A DNA stretch of 64,000 bases, taken from NCBI RefSeq assembly GCF_937873615.1, contig NZ_CALMYP010000004.1:90831-154830 (forward strand), in the 5' to 3' direction. Shown here piece after piece: positions 17,706-26,472 of this stretch. This stretch comes from an uncultured Paracoccus sp. (GTDB lineage Bacteria > Pseudomonadota > Alphaproteobacteria > Rhodobacterales > Rhodobacteraceae). The notes beneath the pieces are model-generated. The model was not told where the DNA came from. It did no database searches and worked only from the letters and a program-made list of their open reading frames with translations. The number at the start of each line of letters is the position of its first letter. Position 1 is the stretch's first letter. Made by a program: the position numbers and the translations under genes.

Positions 17706-17798
17706 ATGCGGAAACTTCTGACCATCCCGGCGCTTCTGGTTCTGTCCGCCGCGCCGGCATTTGCCGAAACCCGCGACAACATGGCCGATTACCAATAG
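17706..17798 (+). CDS. Possible 30-residue exported peptide
   Basis: After AGGAGAGG and ATG 17706 comes an open frame of 30 codons: a convincing signal peptide (MRKLLTIPALLVLSAAPAFA) followed by only ten residues, ETRDNMADYQ, and TAG. It lies 9 bp after iatA and 84 bp before the next gene. It could be a genuine small secreted peptide or the start of a lost periplasmic gene. No function is recognised. Confidence 0.4.
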   Translation: MRKLLTIPALLVLSAAPAFAETRDNMADYQ

Positions 17799-17882
17799 GC
17801 GCGGACCCCCGCGCCGATCCCCCGATTTCCTGCGGTGCCGCCACCGCACCGGCCCTGCTGTGCCGGATGAAAGGACAGACCG

Positions 17883-18782
17883 ATGAAAATCGCCCTCGAC
17901 CCGTTCATGCATCGTCATCTGACGCTGAAACAACTGCCGTCCAAAGTGGCCGAACTGGGCTATGAGTGGATCGAACTTTCCCCCCGCGCCGATTTCCTCG
18001 AATGGTTCAAGGCGCCGCGCGTGTTCCCCGACCGGGTGAAATCCTTCAAGCGCGCTTTGTCTGACGCCAATGTCGGCATCGCCACGCTTCTGCCCATGTA
18101 TCGCTGGGCCTCGAATGACGAGGATGAGCGTCAGGCCGCCGTCCGCCACTGGAAACGCGCCATCGAGATCGCGGTCGAGATGGGCGTGGACACCATGAAC
18201 TCCGAATTCGGGCGCGGCCCGCATCCCGACAAGGGCACCTGTTATTGCTGCCATACGGGCAGCATGATCGAGGCCTGCGAGGATGCCTGGTGGCGGTCGA
18301 TGGAGGAACTGGTGCCGATCCTGGAGCGCGAAGGCATCAACCTGCATATCGAACCGCATCCCGAGGATTGGACCGAGACCCTGCAGCCCTCGGTGGACCT
18401 GATCCGCACGGTGAATTCGAAGCGCGTCAAATTCCTCTATTGCACGCCGCATACCTTCTATTTCGGCGATGACACGGTGGCGATGCTGCGCGAATGCGCG
18501 GACGTGCTGGCCCATGTCCACATTGCCGATACGTTCAACCACAAGGCCAGCAGCGGGTTGCGCTATATCATCAACCCGCCCGGATCGCAGGCGCGCGTCC
18601 ACCAACACCTGAATATCGGGCAGGGCGAGGTGCCCTGGGACGATTTCTATCGCACGCTGGCCGAGATCGGCTTCGACGGCATCATGACCGCCTGCGTCTT
18701 TGCGTGGGAGGAAAAGGCCGACGAGAGCGGGAAATTCATGCGCGGCGAGATGCAGCGCCTGATCGACAGATATTTCAAGTGA
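17883..18782 (+). CDS. Sugar phosphate isomerase/epimerase (TIM barrel)
   Basis: A 299-residue protein of the AP-endonuclease-2 fold. It starts [20 protein letters not shown] and has [26 protein letters not shown] and [14 protein letters not shown], placing metal-binding Glu/His residues as in inosose isomerases and the IolH group. It is the first enzyme gene after the transporter and lies 10 bp before iolG. It probably interconverts or dehydrates an inosose; the exact step is not certain. Confidence 0.82.
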   Translation: MKIALDPFMHRHLTLKQLPSKVAELGYEWIELSPRADFLEWFKAPRVFPDRVKSFKRALSDANVGIATLLPMYRWASNDEDERQAAVRHWKRAIEIAVEMGVDTMNSEFGRGPHPDKGTCYCCHTGSMIEACEDAWWRSMEELVPILEREGINLHIEPHPEDWTETLQPSVDLIRTVNSKRVKFLYCTPHTFYFGDDTVAMLRECADVLAHVHIADTFNHKASSGLRYIINPPGSQARVHQHLNIGQGEVPWDDFYRTLAEIGFDGIMTACVFAWEEKADESGKFMRGEMQRLIDRYFK

Positions 18783-18792
18783 GGCAGGAAAA

Positions 18793-19800
18793 ATGACCGT
18801 CAGAATTGGCGTTATCGGCACCGGCATGATCGGCCGGGATCATACAAGGCGCATCAGCCAGGTGCTTTCCGGGGCCGAGGTGGTCGCGCTCAGCGATTAC
18901 AGCCCCGAGGCCGCGCGCAAGGTGCAGGCCGAACTGGTCCCCGGGGCAAAGGTCCATGACAAGGGCGAAGACTTGATCGCCGCACCCGATGTGGATGCGG
19001 TTCTGGTCTGCTCGACCGGCGCAACCCATGAACCTTACGTTCTGGCCGCCATCGCCGCCGGCAAGCCGGTCTTCTGCGAAAAGCCGCTGGCGACCACGGC
19101 GGCGGGCGCGCTGCGCATCGTTCAGGCCGAGGTCGCGCATGGCAGCCGGCTGGTGCAGGTCGGCTTCATGCGCCGCTATGACGCCGGTTACCGGATGCTG
19201 AAACAGGTCGTAGACAATGACATCGGCACGCCCTTGATGGTCCATGCGGCACACCGGAACCCGACCGTGCCTGACGCCTATCACACCCCCATGGCCATCC
19301 ATGACACCCTGATCCACGAAATCGACGTGCTGCGCTGGCTGCTCGACGACGATTACGTCTCGGCTCAGGTGGTGTTTCCGCGCAAGTCCAGCCACGCGCA
19401 TCAGAACCTGCGCGACCCGCAGATGGTGCTGCTGGAGACGCGGAAGGGCATCCGCATAGATGTCGAGATCTTCGTGAACTGCCGTTACGGCTATGACATC
19501 CAGTGTCAGGTCGTGGGCGAGGAGGGGCTGGCCAACCTGCCCGAGCCGATGGCGATCACGCTGCGCAAGCAGGCCCGCCTCCAGAACGCCATCATGACCG
19601 ACTGGAAGGACCGCTTCATCGACAGCTACGATGTCGAACTGGCCGATTTCATCAGGGCCGCCGCTGCCGGCACCGCCGCCGGTCCGTCCAGCTGGGACGG
19701 CTATGTCGCGGCCATCACCTCGGATGCCTGCGTCGCCGCGCAGGAAAGCGGCCTGATCACCCCCATCACTCTGCCGGACCGCCCGGCGCTCTACGACTGA
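18793..19800 (+). CDS. iolG: myo-Inositol 2-dehydrogenase
   Basis: A 335-residue Gfo/Idh enzyme close to the characterised IolG pattern: [18 protein letters not shown] at the N-terminus, [36 protein letters not shown], the catalytic HEIDVLRWL motif and [20 protein letters not shown] at the end. It oxidises myo-inositol to scyllo-inosose with NAD+, the first step of the pathway. It has AGGCAGGAAAA as ribosome site. Of the three dehydrogenases in the locus this is the clearest IolG. Confidence 0.93.
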   Translation: MTVRIGVIGTGMIGRDHTRRISQVLSGAEVVALSDYSPEAARKVQAELVPGAKVHDKGEDLIAAPDVDAVLVCSTGATHEPYVLAAIAAGKPVFCEKPLATTAAGALRIVQAEVAHGSRLVQVGFMRRYDAGYRMLKQVVDNDIGTPLMVHAAHRNPTVPDAYHTPMAIHDTLIHEIDVLRWLLDDDYVSAQVVFPRKSSHAHQNLRDPQMVLLETRKGIRIDVEIFVNCRYGYDIQCQVVGEEGLANLPEPMAITLRKQARLQNAIMTDWKDRFIDSYDVELADFIRAAAAGTAAGPSSWDGYVAAITSDACVAAQESGLITPITLPDRPALYD

Positions 19801-19808
19801 GGTCCGCA

Positions 19809-20597
19809 ATGCGCTTCGCCATCAACCATATCTCGGCCCCGAAGCTGCCGCTGGCGGAATTCTTCGCCATGTGCCGCCGCCTCGGCGTGGCGGAGGTCGA
19901 GATCCGCAACGACATCCCCGATGTTCTGGGAACCATGACCCCGCAGGCCGTGCGCGCCGAGGCCGAGGCGCAGGGCATCGCCATCCTGTCGATCAACGCG
20001 CTTTATCCGTTCAACCTCTGGTCCGGCGATCTGCCCGACCGGGCCCGGCGCATGGCCGATTACGCGGCCGAGGCAGGGGTGAAATCGCTGGTCATGTGCC
20101 CGCTGAACGATGGCACCCGGGTGCCGCATTCCGCCGTGGTCGAGGCGCTTGATGCGATGAAGCCGATCCTGAAGGCGCATGGGCTGGTCGGGCTGGTCGA
20201 ACCGCTCGGCTTCCCGATCAGTTCGCTTCGGACCAAGGCCGAGGCCATCGCCGCCATCACCGAGGCCGGCGATGACGGCACTTACAGGTTGATGCACGAC
20301 ACCTTCCATCACCATCTTGCGGGCGAGGCGGAATTCTATCCGAACCGCACCGGGCTGGTGCATGTCTCGGGCGTGACCGATCCTGCATTGGCGGTCGGGG
20401 ACATGCTGGACGCGCATCGGGTGCTGGTCGATACCGAGGATCGTTTGAATAATATTTTGCAAATCAAGGCCTTGCTTGCTGCCGGTTATAATGGTCCCTT
20501 CTCCTTCGAGCCTTTCGCGACCGAGGTGCATGACGCGCCTGACCCCGAGGCGGCGTTGCGGGAGAGTATGGATTACATTCGGGAGGCAGTCGCATGA
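19809..20597 (+). CDS. TIM-barrel inosose isomerase-like protein (IolI/IolH type)
   Basis: A 262-residue protein. The start at 19809 is chosen over the frame from 19503 because it follows GAGG and begins the barrel (MRFAINHISAPKLPLAEFFA). It contains VAEVEIRNDIPDVLG, GLVEPLGFPISSLR, LMHDTFHHHLAGE and FSFEPFATEVH. It resembles 2-keto-myo-inositol isomerase IolI and related proteins of inositol operons. It overlaps iolC by 4 bp (ATGA), so it is made with the kinase. Confidence 0.82.
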   Translation: MRFAINHISAPKLPLAEFFAMCRRLGVAEVEIRNDIPDVLGTMTPQAVRAEAEAQGIAILSINALYPFNLWSGDLPDRARRMADYAAEAGVKSLVMCPLNDGTRVPHSAVVEALDAMKPILKAHGLVGLVEPLGFPISSLRTKAEAIAAITEAGDDGTYRLMHDTFHHHLAGEAEFYPNRTGLVHVSGVTDPALAVGDMLDAHRVLVDTEDRLNNILQIKALLAAGYNGPFSFEPFATEVHDAPDPEAALRESMDYIREAVA

Positions 20598-22504
20598 AAC
20601 CCTTGGACCTTATCACGATCGGGCGTTCCAGCGTTGATCTGTATGGCGACCAGATTGGCGGTCGGTTGGAGGACATGGGGTCGTTCAGCAAGTATATCGG
20701 CGGGTCTCCGACGAACATTGCCTGCGGGACGGCTCGGCTTGGGTTGCGGTCGGCGGTGATTACGGGTGTCGGCGACGAGCATATGGGTCGCTTCATCCGC
20801 GAGCAGCTTTTGCGCGAGGGGGTGGATGTCCGGGGGGTGAAGACGGACCCGGAGCGGCTGACGGCGCTGGTTCTGCTGGGGATTCGCGACGAGGACAGTT
20901 TCCCGCTGATCTTCTATCGCGAGAATTGCGCCGATATGGGGCTGACCGAGGAGGATATCGACGAGGGCTTCATTGCCGAGGCGCGCAGCGTGCTGGCGAC
21001 GGGGACGCATCTCAGCCACTCCCGGACGCGGGCGGCGGTGTTGAAGGCGCTGGAACTGGCGCGGAAGCACGGGGCGAAGACGGCGCTCGATATCGACTAC
21101 CGACCGAACCTCTGGGGCGTGGCCGGGCATGGCGAGGGCGAAAGCCGCTTCGTCGAAAGCGCCAAGGTCACGGCGGAACTGCAGGCGACGCTGCATCTGT
21201 TCGATCTGATCGTCGGGACCGAGGAAGAGTTTCATATCGCCGGGGGCACCACCGACACGGTTCAGGCGCTGCGCAATGTGCGGGCGGTCTCGGGGGCAAC
21301 GCTGGTCTGCAAGCGGGGGGCCAAGGGGGCGGTGGCCTTTGAAGGCGCGATCCCGGACAGTCTGGATGACGGCGAGAGCGGGCCGGGCTTCCCGATTGAG
21401 GTGTTCAATGTGCTGGGCGCGGGCGACGGGTTCTTCTCGGGGCTGATGAAGGGCTGGCTGGATGGGGCGGATTGGCCCACGGCGCTGGCCTACGCCAATG
21501 CCTGCGGGGCTTTTGCCGTCAGCCGGCATGGTTGCACGCCGGCCTATCCCTCTCTGGCCGAACTGGAATTTTTCCTCAAGCGCGGGGTCAAGCGCCCGGA
21601 TCTGAGGAACGATGCGGAACTGGAGCAGATCCACTGGGCCACCAACCGGCAGGGCCGCATGGGCGGCGACTGGTCGACGATGCGGGTTTTCGCCTTCGAT
21701 CACCGGATGCAGTTGGAGGAGATGGCGGGCTATACGCCCGAGAAGGGCGGGGCGTTCAAAGAGCTTTGTCTGACTGCCGCGCGGCAGGTGGCGGATGGGC
21801 GGAACGGCTATGGCATCCTCTGCGACAACCGGATCGGGCGGGCGGCGCTGCATGCGGCCAGCGGCTCGGGCCTGTGGATCGGGCGGCCCTGCGAATGGCC
21901 GGGCTCGCGGCCCCTGACGCTGGAGCCGGAACTGGGCGCGGATTGCGGCGGGCTGCAATCCTGGGCGCGTGAGGATGTGGTAAAAGTGCTGTGCTTCTGC
22001 CATCCCGATGACGATGCTTTGATGCGGGCGGATCAGGAGGCGACGGTCAAGCGCCTGTTCGAGGCCGCGCGGCGCAACGGGCTGGATTTCCTGTTGGAGA
22101 TCATCCCGTCGAAACTCGGGCCGGTGGACGACATGACCACCGCGACCCTGATCCGGCGCTGGTATGAGATCGGGGTTTACCCAGATTGGTGGAAGCTGGA
22201 GCCGATGCAGACGGCGGCCGCCTGGGCCAATGCCATCGCCGCCATCGAGGATCACGACAAGCATACGCGCGGGATCGTGGTTCTGGGGCTGGATGCGCCC
22301 GAGGCGGAACTGGCGGCGAGCTTTGCGGTCGCGGCGGCTTTCCCGCTGGTGCGCGGCTTCGCGGTCGGGCGGACCATCTTCGGCGATGCGGCGCGGGGCT
22401 GGATGAAGGGCGAGATGAGCGACGAAGACGCGGTGGCGCTGATGGCGGAACGTTACGCCCGGCTCTGCGGCATCTGGGATGAGGCGCGGGCGAAGGCGGC
22501 GTGA
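20594..22504 (+). CDS. iolC: IolC 5-dehydro-2-deoxygluconokinase fused to a DUF2090 (aldolase-like) domain
   Basis: A 636-residue two-domain protein. Residues ~1-325 are a PfkB-family kinase (LDLITIGRSSVDLYGDQIGG, TALDIDYRPNLWG, GAGDGFFSGLMKGW with the catalytic Asp). Residues ~340-630 are a DUF2090 domain (MRVFAFDHRMQLEEMAG, ILCDNRIGR, VRGFAVGRTIFGDAA). The kinase phosphorylates 5-dehydro-2-deoxygluconate. The second domain belongs to a TIM-barrel aldolase group and is usually annotated as the 6-phosphate aldolase, which would explain why no separate iolJ is present. Confidence 0.92.
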   Translation: MKPLDLITIGRSSVDLYGDQIGGRLEDMGSFSKYIGGSPTNIACGTARLGLRSAVITGVGDEHMGRFIREQLLREGVDVRGVKTDPERLTALVLLGIRDEDSFPLIFYRENCADMGLTEEDIDEGFIAEARSVLATGTHLSHSRTRAAVLKALELARKHGAKTALDIDYRPNLWGVAGHGEGESRFVESAKVTAELQATLHLFDLIVGTEEEFHIAGGTTDTVQALRNVRAVSGATLVCKRGAKGAVAFEGAIPDSLDDGESGPGFPIEVFNVLGAGDGFFSGLMKGWLDGADWPTALAYANACGAFAVSRHGCTPAYPSLAELEFFLKRGVKRPDLRNDAELEQIHWATNRQGRMGGDWSTMRVFAFDHRMQLEEMAGYTPEKGGAFKELCLTAARQVADGRNGYGILCDNRIGRAALHAASGSGLWIGRPCEWPGSRPLTLEPELGADCGGLQSWAREDVVKVLCFCHPDDDALMRADQEATVKRLFEAARRNGLDFLLEIIPSKLGPVDDMTTATLIRRWYEIGVYPDWWKLEPMQTAAAWANAIAAIEDHDKHTRGIVVLGLDAPEAELAASFAVAAAFPLVRGFAVGRTIFGDAARGWMKGEMSDEDAVALMAERYARLCGIWDEARAKAA

Positions 22505-22512
22505 AGAAGGGT

Positions 22513-22579
22513 GAGGGGCGCTGCCCCTCCTGGCCGTGCCGGCCAGTTCACCCCGAGCTATTTGAACACCAAAGACGAA
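22513..22579 (+). repeat. REP-like double hairpin with conserved tail, between iolC and iolD
   Basis: Two adjacent perfect hairpins: GAGGGGC-GCT-GCCCCTC (22513-22529) and CTGGCCG-TGC-CGGCCAG (22530-22546). They are followed by a tail from CACCCCGAGC to GACGAA. Intergenic repeats with CCCCGAG...TTTG...CAAAGA-type tails are common in Rhodobacteraceae. Within this operon it may act as an mRNA stability element. No second copy was seen in the window. Confidence 0.6.
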
Positions 22580-22609
22580 AGGGCCGGGGCAGCCCGGCGA
22601 GGAGAGGCG

Positions 22610-24445
22610 ATGAGCGGGACGATCCGGTTGACGGCGGCGCAGGCGATGGTGCGCTGGCTGAGCGTGCAGATGAATGAGGGCGGCGAGCGCTTCATCGAAG
22701 GGGTCTGGGCGATCTTCGGGCATGGCAATGTGGCCGGGATTGGCGAGGCCTTGCACGGGATCGGGGATGCCCTGCCGACCTGGCGCGGGCAGAACGAGCA
22801 GTCCATGGCCCATGCCGCCATTGCCTATGCCAAGGGGCAGGGGCGCAGGCGGGCGCAGGCGGTGACCACTTCCATCGGGCCGGGCTCGACCAATGTAGTG
22901 ACGGCGGCGGCCTTGGCGCATGTGAACCGGCTGCCGCTGCTGATTATCGCAGGCGATGTGTTTGCCAACCGCCGGCCCGACCCGGTGCTGCAGCAGGTCG
23001 AGGATTTCGACGATGGCACGGTCAGCGCCAATGACTGTTTCCGGCCCGTGGTGCGTTACTTCGACCGGATCACCCGGCCCGAGCATCTGCTGACGGCGCT
23101 GCCCCGCGCCATGCGGGTGATGACGGATCCGGCCAGTTGCGGGCCCGCCTGTCTGGCCTTCTGTCAGGATGTGCAGGCGGAGGCCCATGACTGGCCGGAA
23201 GCCTTCTTCGCGCCGCGCGTCTGGCGCATTCGCCGCCCGGCCCCGGATGCGGCGGAATTGGTGGAAGTTGCGGGGCTGATCCGGGGCGCGCAGCGCCCGG
23301 TGATCGTGGCCGGGGGCGGGGTGATCTATTCCGGGGCCGAGGCGGCCTTGGCGGATTTTGCCACGCGCCACAATATCGCGGTGATCGAGACGCAGGCCGG
23401 CAAGTCCTCGCTGGCGCAGGCCCATGCGATGAACTTCGGCGCGGCGGGCGTCGATGGCGCGGCTTCGGCGAATGCGGTGGCGGGCAGGGCCGATCTGGTG
23501 ATCGGGATCGGGACGCGGCTGCAGGATTTCACCACCGGCTCACGCACGCTGTTTCCGGCGGCAAAACTGGTCAGCCTGAATGTGCAGCCCTATGACGCGG
23601 CGAAGCATGGCGGGGTCTCTCTGGTCGCCGATGCGAAGGTGGGCATCAAGGCGCTGACAGCGGAACTGGGTGACTGGCGGGCCGGGGGTGCGGATCCGGC
23701 GATCCGGGAGGCCTGGCTCAAGGCCGTCGATGCGCATTGTGCGGCTCCCACGGGCAATGAACTCCCGACAGATGCGCAGGTGATCGGGGCGGTGCAGCGG
23801 GCGACGGGCGAAGACGCCATTGCCATGTGCGCGGCCGGGACCATGCCGGGGGCCTTGAAACTGCTCTGGCAGCCCTCGCAGGGCGGTTATCACATGGAAT
23901 ACGGCTATAGCTGCATGGGTTATGAGGTCGCCGGGGCCATGGGCCTGAAGCTGGCCCGGCCAGACCGCGAGGTGATCTGCTTCGTCGGCGATGGCAGCTA
24001 TATGATGGCGAACTCGGAACTGGCGACGGCGGTGATGCGGCGCGTGCCGTTCACCGTGGTTCTGACCGACAACCGGGGCTATGGCTGCATCAACCGTCTG
24101 CAGGCGGGCACGGGTGGGGCCGCGTTCAACAACATGTACAAGGACAGCAATGTCGAGGTGCAGCCGCAGATCGACTTTGTCGCCCATGCGGCCTCCATGG
24201 GTGCCCATGCGGTGAAGGCCGAGAGCATCGCCGATCTGGAGGCCGGGATTGCCGCCGCCCGGACCCGCGACATCCCGACCGTGATCGTGATCGACACCAC
24301 GGCCCAGCCCGGCCCCGGCGACGGGCTGGAAGGGGCGGGGCATTTCTGGGACGTGGCCGTGCCGGAAGTGGGCGAGACCGCAAAGCTGCGCGCCGCCTAT
24401 GCCGACTACCTGACCAATATCGCGCGACAGGCGCTTGTGAACTGA
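22610..24445 (+). CDS. iolD: 3D-(3,5/4)-trihydroxycyclohexane-1,2-dione acylhydrolase
   Basis: A 611-residue thiamine-diphosphate enzyme. The start at 22610 follows GGAGAGGCG and gives [20 protein letters not shown]; upstream codons in the frame are intergenic repeat. Motifs include [20 protein letters not shown], the central NAD/FAD-fold segment, and the ThDP motif [20 protein letters not shown]. It opens the ring of the dione made by IolE to give 5-deoxy-glucuronate. Length is normal for IolD. It is followed 7 bp later by iolE. Confidence 0.95.
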   Translation: MSGTIRLTAAQAMVRWLSVQMNEGGERFIEGVWAIFGHGNVAGIGEALHGIGDALPTWRGQNEQSMAHAAIAYAKGQGRRRAQAVTTSIGPGSTNVVTAAALAHVNRLPLLIIAGDVFANRRPDPVLQQVEDFDDGTVSANDCFRPVVRYFDRITRPEHLLTALPRAMRVMTDPASCGPACLAFCQDVQAEAHDWPEAFFAPRVWRIRRPAPDAAELVEVAGLIRGAQRPVIVAGGGVIYSGAEAALADFATRHNIAVIETQAGKSSLAQAHAMNFGAAGVDGAASANAVAGRADLVIGIGTRLQDFTTGSRTLFPAAKLVSLNVQPYDAAKHGGVSLVADAKVGIKALTAELGDWRAGGADPAIREAWLKAVDAHCAAPTGNELPTDAQVIGAVQRATGEDAIAMCAAGTMPGALKLLWQPSQGGYHMEYGYSCMGYEVAGAMGLKLARPDREVICFVGDGSYMMANSELATAVMRRVPFTVVLTDNRGYGCINRLQAGTGGAAFNNMYKDSNVEVQPQIDFVAHAASMGAHAVKAESIADLEAGIAAARTRDIPTVIVIDTTAQPGPGDGLEGAGHFWDVAVPEVGETAKLRAAYADYLTNIARQALVN

Positions 24446-24452
24446 GGCTGAC

Positions 24453-25361
24453 ATGATCCTTTACGGCACCAATCCCATCGCCTGGGCCAATGACGACGAC
24501 CAAAGCATCGGCGCCGATATCCCGACCGAACAGATCCTGCGCGAGGCCGGTCGCGAGATCGGCTTCGACGGGATCGAGAACGGCCATCGCTGGCCCGACG
24601 ATCCCGAGGCACTGAAAGCGCTGCTCGGGGGATACGGGCTGCGCTTCATCTCGGGCTGGTATTCGACGGAACTGCTGACGCGCAGCGTCGAGGACGAGAT
24701 CGCCGCCGTGCAGCCGCATCTGGCCAAACTCAAGGCCAATGATTGCAAGGTCTGCATCGCCTGCGAGTGCTCGAATACCGTGCATGGCAGCCCCGATATT
24801 CCGGTCAACGACCGGCCCCGGCTCTCGGCGGCAGAGATGGCCGAATTCGGCGCGAAGATGGAGGCTTTCGCGGCCTATCTGGCGGGGCAGGGCATCCGGC
24901 TTGCCTATCATCACCACATGGGCACGGTGGTCGAATCCCCCGAGGAGATCGACGCCTTCATGGCCGCGACCGGCCCGGCCACGCATCTTCTGTTCGATGC
25001 CGGTCATTGCACCTTCGGCGGCGGCGACCCGGTGGCGGTGCTGAGAAAACACGCGCCCCGCATCGCCCATTTCCACGCCAAGAACATCCGCCGCCCCATA
25101 ACCGAGCGGGTCCGGGCCGAGAACATGTCCTTCCTGCAGGGCGTCTTGGCCGGGGCCTTTACCGTGCCGGGCGATCCCGAGGGGGCCATCGATTTCGTGC
25201 CCCTGCTGCGCATCCTCGCCGATCACGACTATGACGGCTGGCTGGTGATCGAGGCCGAGCAGGATCCCGCCGTCAGGAACCCGCTGCAATACCAGTCGCT
25301 CGGGCTGAAATCGCTGAAAGCGGCGGCCATCAAGGCCGGGCTGGACCGGGGCGCGGCATGA
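24453..25361 (+). CDS. iolE: myo-Inosose-2 dehydratase
   Basis: A 302-residue TIM-barrel dehydratase with the standard IolE start [20 protein letters not shown] and the conserved stretches [66 protein letters not shown] and [14 protein letters not shown]. It dehydrates scyllo-inosose. It lies between iolD and a small membrane protein gene that it overlaps by 4 bp. Confidence 0.95.
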   Translation: MILYGTNPIAWANDDDQSIGADIPTEQILREAGREIGFDGIENGHRWPDDPEALKALLGGYGLRFISGWYSTELLTRSVEDEIAAVQPHLAKLKANDCKVCIACECSNTVHGSPDIPVNDRPRLSAAEMAEFGAKMEAFAAYLAGQGIRLAYHHHMGTVVESPEEIDAFMAATGPATHLLFDAGHCTFGGGDPVAVLRKHAPRIAHFHAKNIRRPITERVRAENMSFLQGVLAGAFTVPGDPEGAIDFVPLLRILADHDYDGWLVIEAEQDPAVRNPLQYQSLGLKSLKAAAIKAGLDRGAA

Positions 25362-25570
25362 AGCTTTTCGATCTGCAGCAGGAGGTTTACCGGCCGCTCT
25401 GGCTCAGGGTGGCGATTACCGTCGCCTGCCTCGGCTGGGCGGCGGTCGAGTTCGCCTCGGGCGCGCCCTTCTGGGGGGTGCTGTTCGCTGCCATCGGCGC
25501 CTATGCCGGACACCAGTTCTTCATCGCCTTCGACCCGAAAGCGCCGGATGAGCGCGACGGAAAGGAATAG
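25358..25570 (+). CDS. Small two-helix membrane protein in iol operon
   Basis: A 70-residue protein starting at an ATGA overlap with iolE. Two hydrophobic segments ([20 protein letters not shown] and [20 protein letters not shown]) are followed by a charged tail [12 protein letters not shown]. No family is recognised. Its position inside the operon, coupled to iolE and 4 bp before iolB, argues that it is a real gene and not a shadow. Confidence 0.75.
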   Translation: MKLFDLQQEVYRPLWLRVAITVACLGWAAVEFASGAPFWGVLFAAIGAYAGHQFFIAFDPKAPDERDGKE

Positions 25571-25574
25571 ACCC

Positions 25575-26369
25575 ATGTCCCATCTGCTGAAAAAACCCTT
25601 CGGAGCCCATGGCAAGGTCCATCAGATCACGCCCGAAAGCGCCGGCTGGCGATATGTGGGTTTTTCGCTTTATCGCCTGCGGGCGGGCGAGGTGGCGGCA
25701 GAGGCCACCGGCGGTAATGAGGTCATTCTGGTCATGGTCGAGGGCAAGGCGCGCATTCAGGCAGCCGGTCAGGACTGGGGCGAGCTTGGGGACCGCATGG
25801 ATGTCTTCGAGAAGACCCCGCCGCATTGCCTCTATGTCCCGAACGGGCAGGACTGGCAGGCCGAGGCGACCACCGATTGCGTGATCGCTGTCTGCGCCGC
25901 GCCGGGAATGGGCGGTCATGCGGCCCGCAGGATCGGCCCCGAGGGCATCACCCTGACCCAACGCGGCGAGGGCAGCAATACCCGCTGGATCAACAATATC
26001 GCCATGGAGGCCGAGGATTATGCCGACAGCCTGCTGGTCACCGAAGTCTTCACCCCCGCCGGCAACTGGTCGAGCTATCCTTCCCACCGCCATGACGAGG
26101 ACGACTTCCCGCGCATCACCTATCTGGAGGAGACCTATTACCACCGGCTGAACCCCAAGACCGGCTGGGCGGTGCAACGGGTCTATACCGATGACGGCTC
26201 GCTCGACGAGGTGATGGCGGTGAAGGATGGCGACGTGACCTGCGTCCCGCGCGGCCACCACCCCTGCGGTGCGCCCCATGGGTTCGAGCTTTATTACCTC
26301 AACGTCATGGCCGGACCCCGCCGTAACTGGCGCTTCGTCCCGGCACCGGAGGTCGAACATCTGTTCTGA
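25575..26369 (+). CDS. iolB: 5-Deoxy-glucuronate isomerase
   Basis: A 264-residue bicupin. The start at 25575 gives MSHLLKKPFGAHGKVHQITP; the longer frame from 25503 runs into the preceding gene. The metal-binding region YPSHRHDEDDFPRITYLEET and the FELYYLNVMAGPRRNW end are characteristic. It converts 5-deoxy-glucuronate to 5-dehydro-2-deoxygluconate, the IolC substrate. It is the last gene of the operon. Confidence 0.95.
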   Translation: MSHLLKKPFGAHGKVHQITPESAGWRYVGFSLYRLRAGEVAAEATGGNEVILVMVEGKARIQAAGQDWGELGDRMDVFEKTPPHCLYVPNGQDWQAEATTDCVIAVCAAPGMGGHAARRIGPEGITLTQRGEGSNTRWINNIAMEAEDYADSLLVTEVFTPAGNWSSYPSHRHDEDDFPRITYLEETYYHRLNPKTGWAVQRVYTDDGSLDEVMAVKDGDVTCVPRGHHPCGAPHGFELYYLNVMAGPRRNWRFVPAPEVEHLF

Positions 26370-26398
26370 GGGAGAACCAGAAGGATCGACCCGCCGTA

Positions 26399-26425
26399 GC
26401 CGATCTTGTGAAAGCCGAGATCGGC
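26399..26425 (+). terminator. Hairpin downstream of iolB
   Basis: GCCGATCT (26399-26406) pairs perfectly with AGATCGGC (26418-26425) around an 11-base loop, 30 bp after the iolB stop. No T-run follows, so any terminator function is weak or factor-dependent. Confidence 0.35.
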
Positions 26426-26472
26426 CTCCGGCAGGAATTTCTTCAATTTGTGGAGCCCAAGGGCAGGACCCG

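Noticed and set aside
20573-23425. A 950-codon minus-strand open frame
   Set aside because: Antisense to iolC and iolD; Arg/Pro/His-rich with no domain. Shadow of the real genes.
26370-26472. Short minus-strand frame between iolB and the RTX gene as a gene fragment
   Set aside because: The peptide matches no family I recognise and there is no start with a ribosome site.
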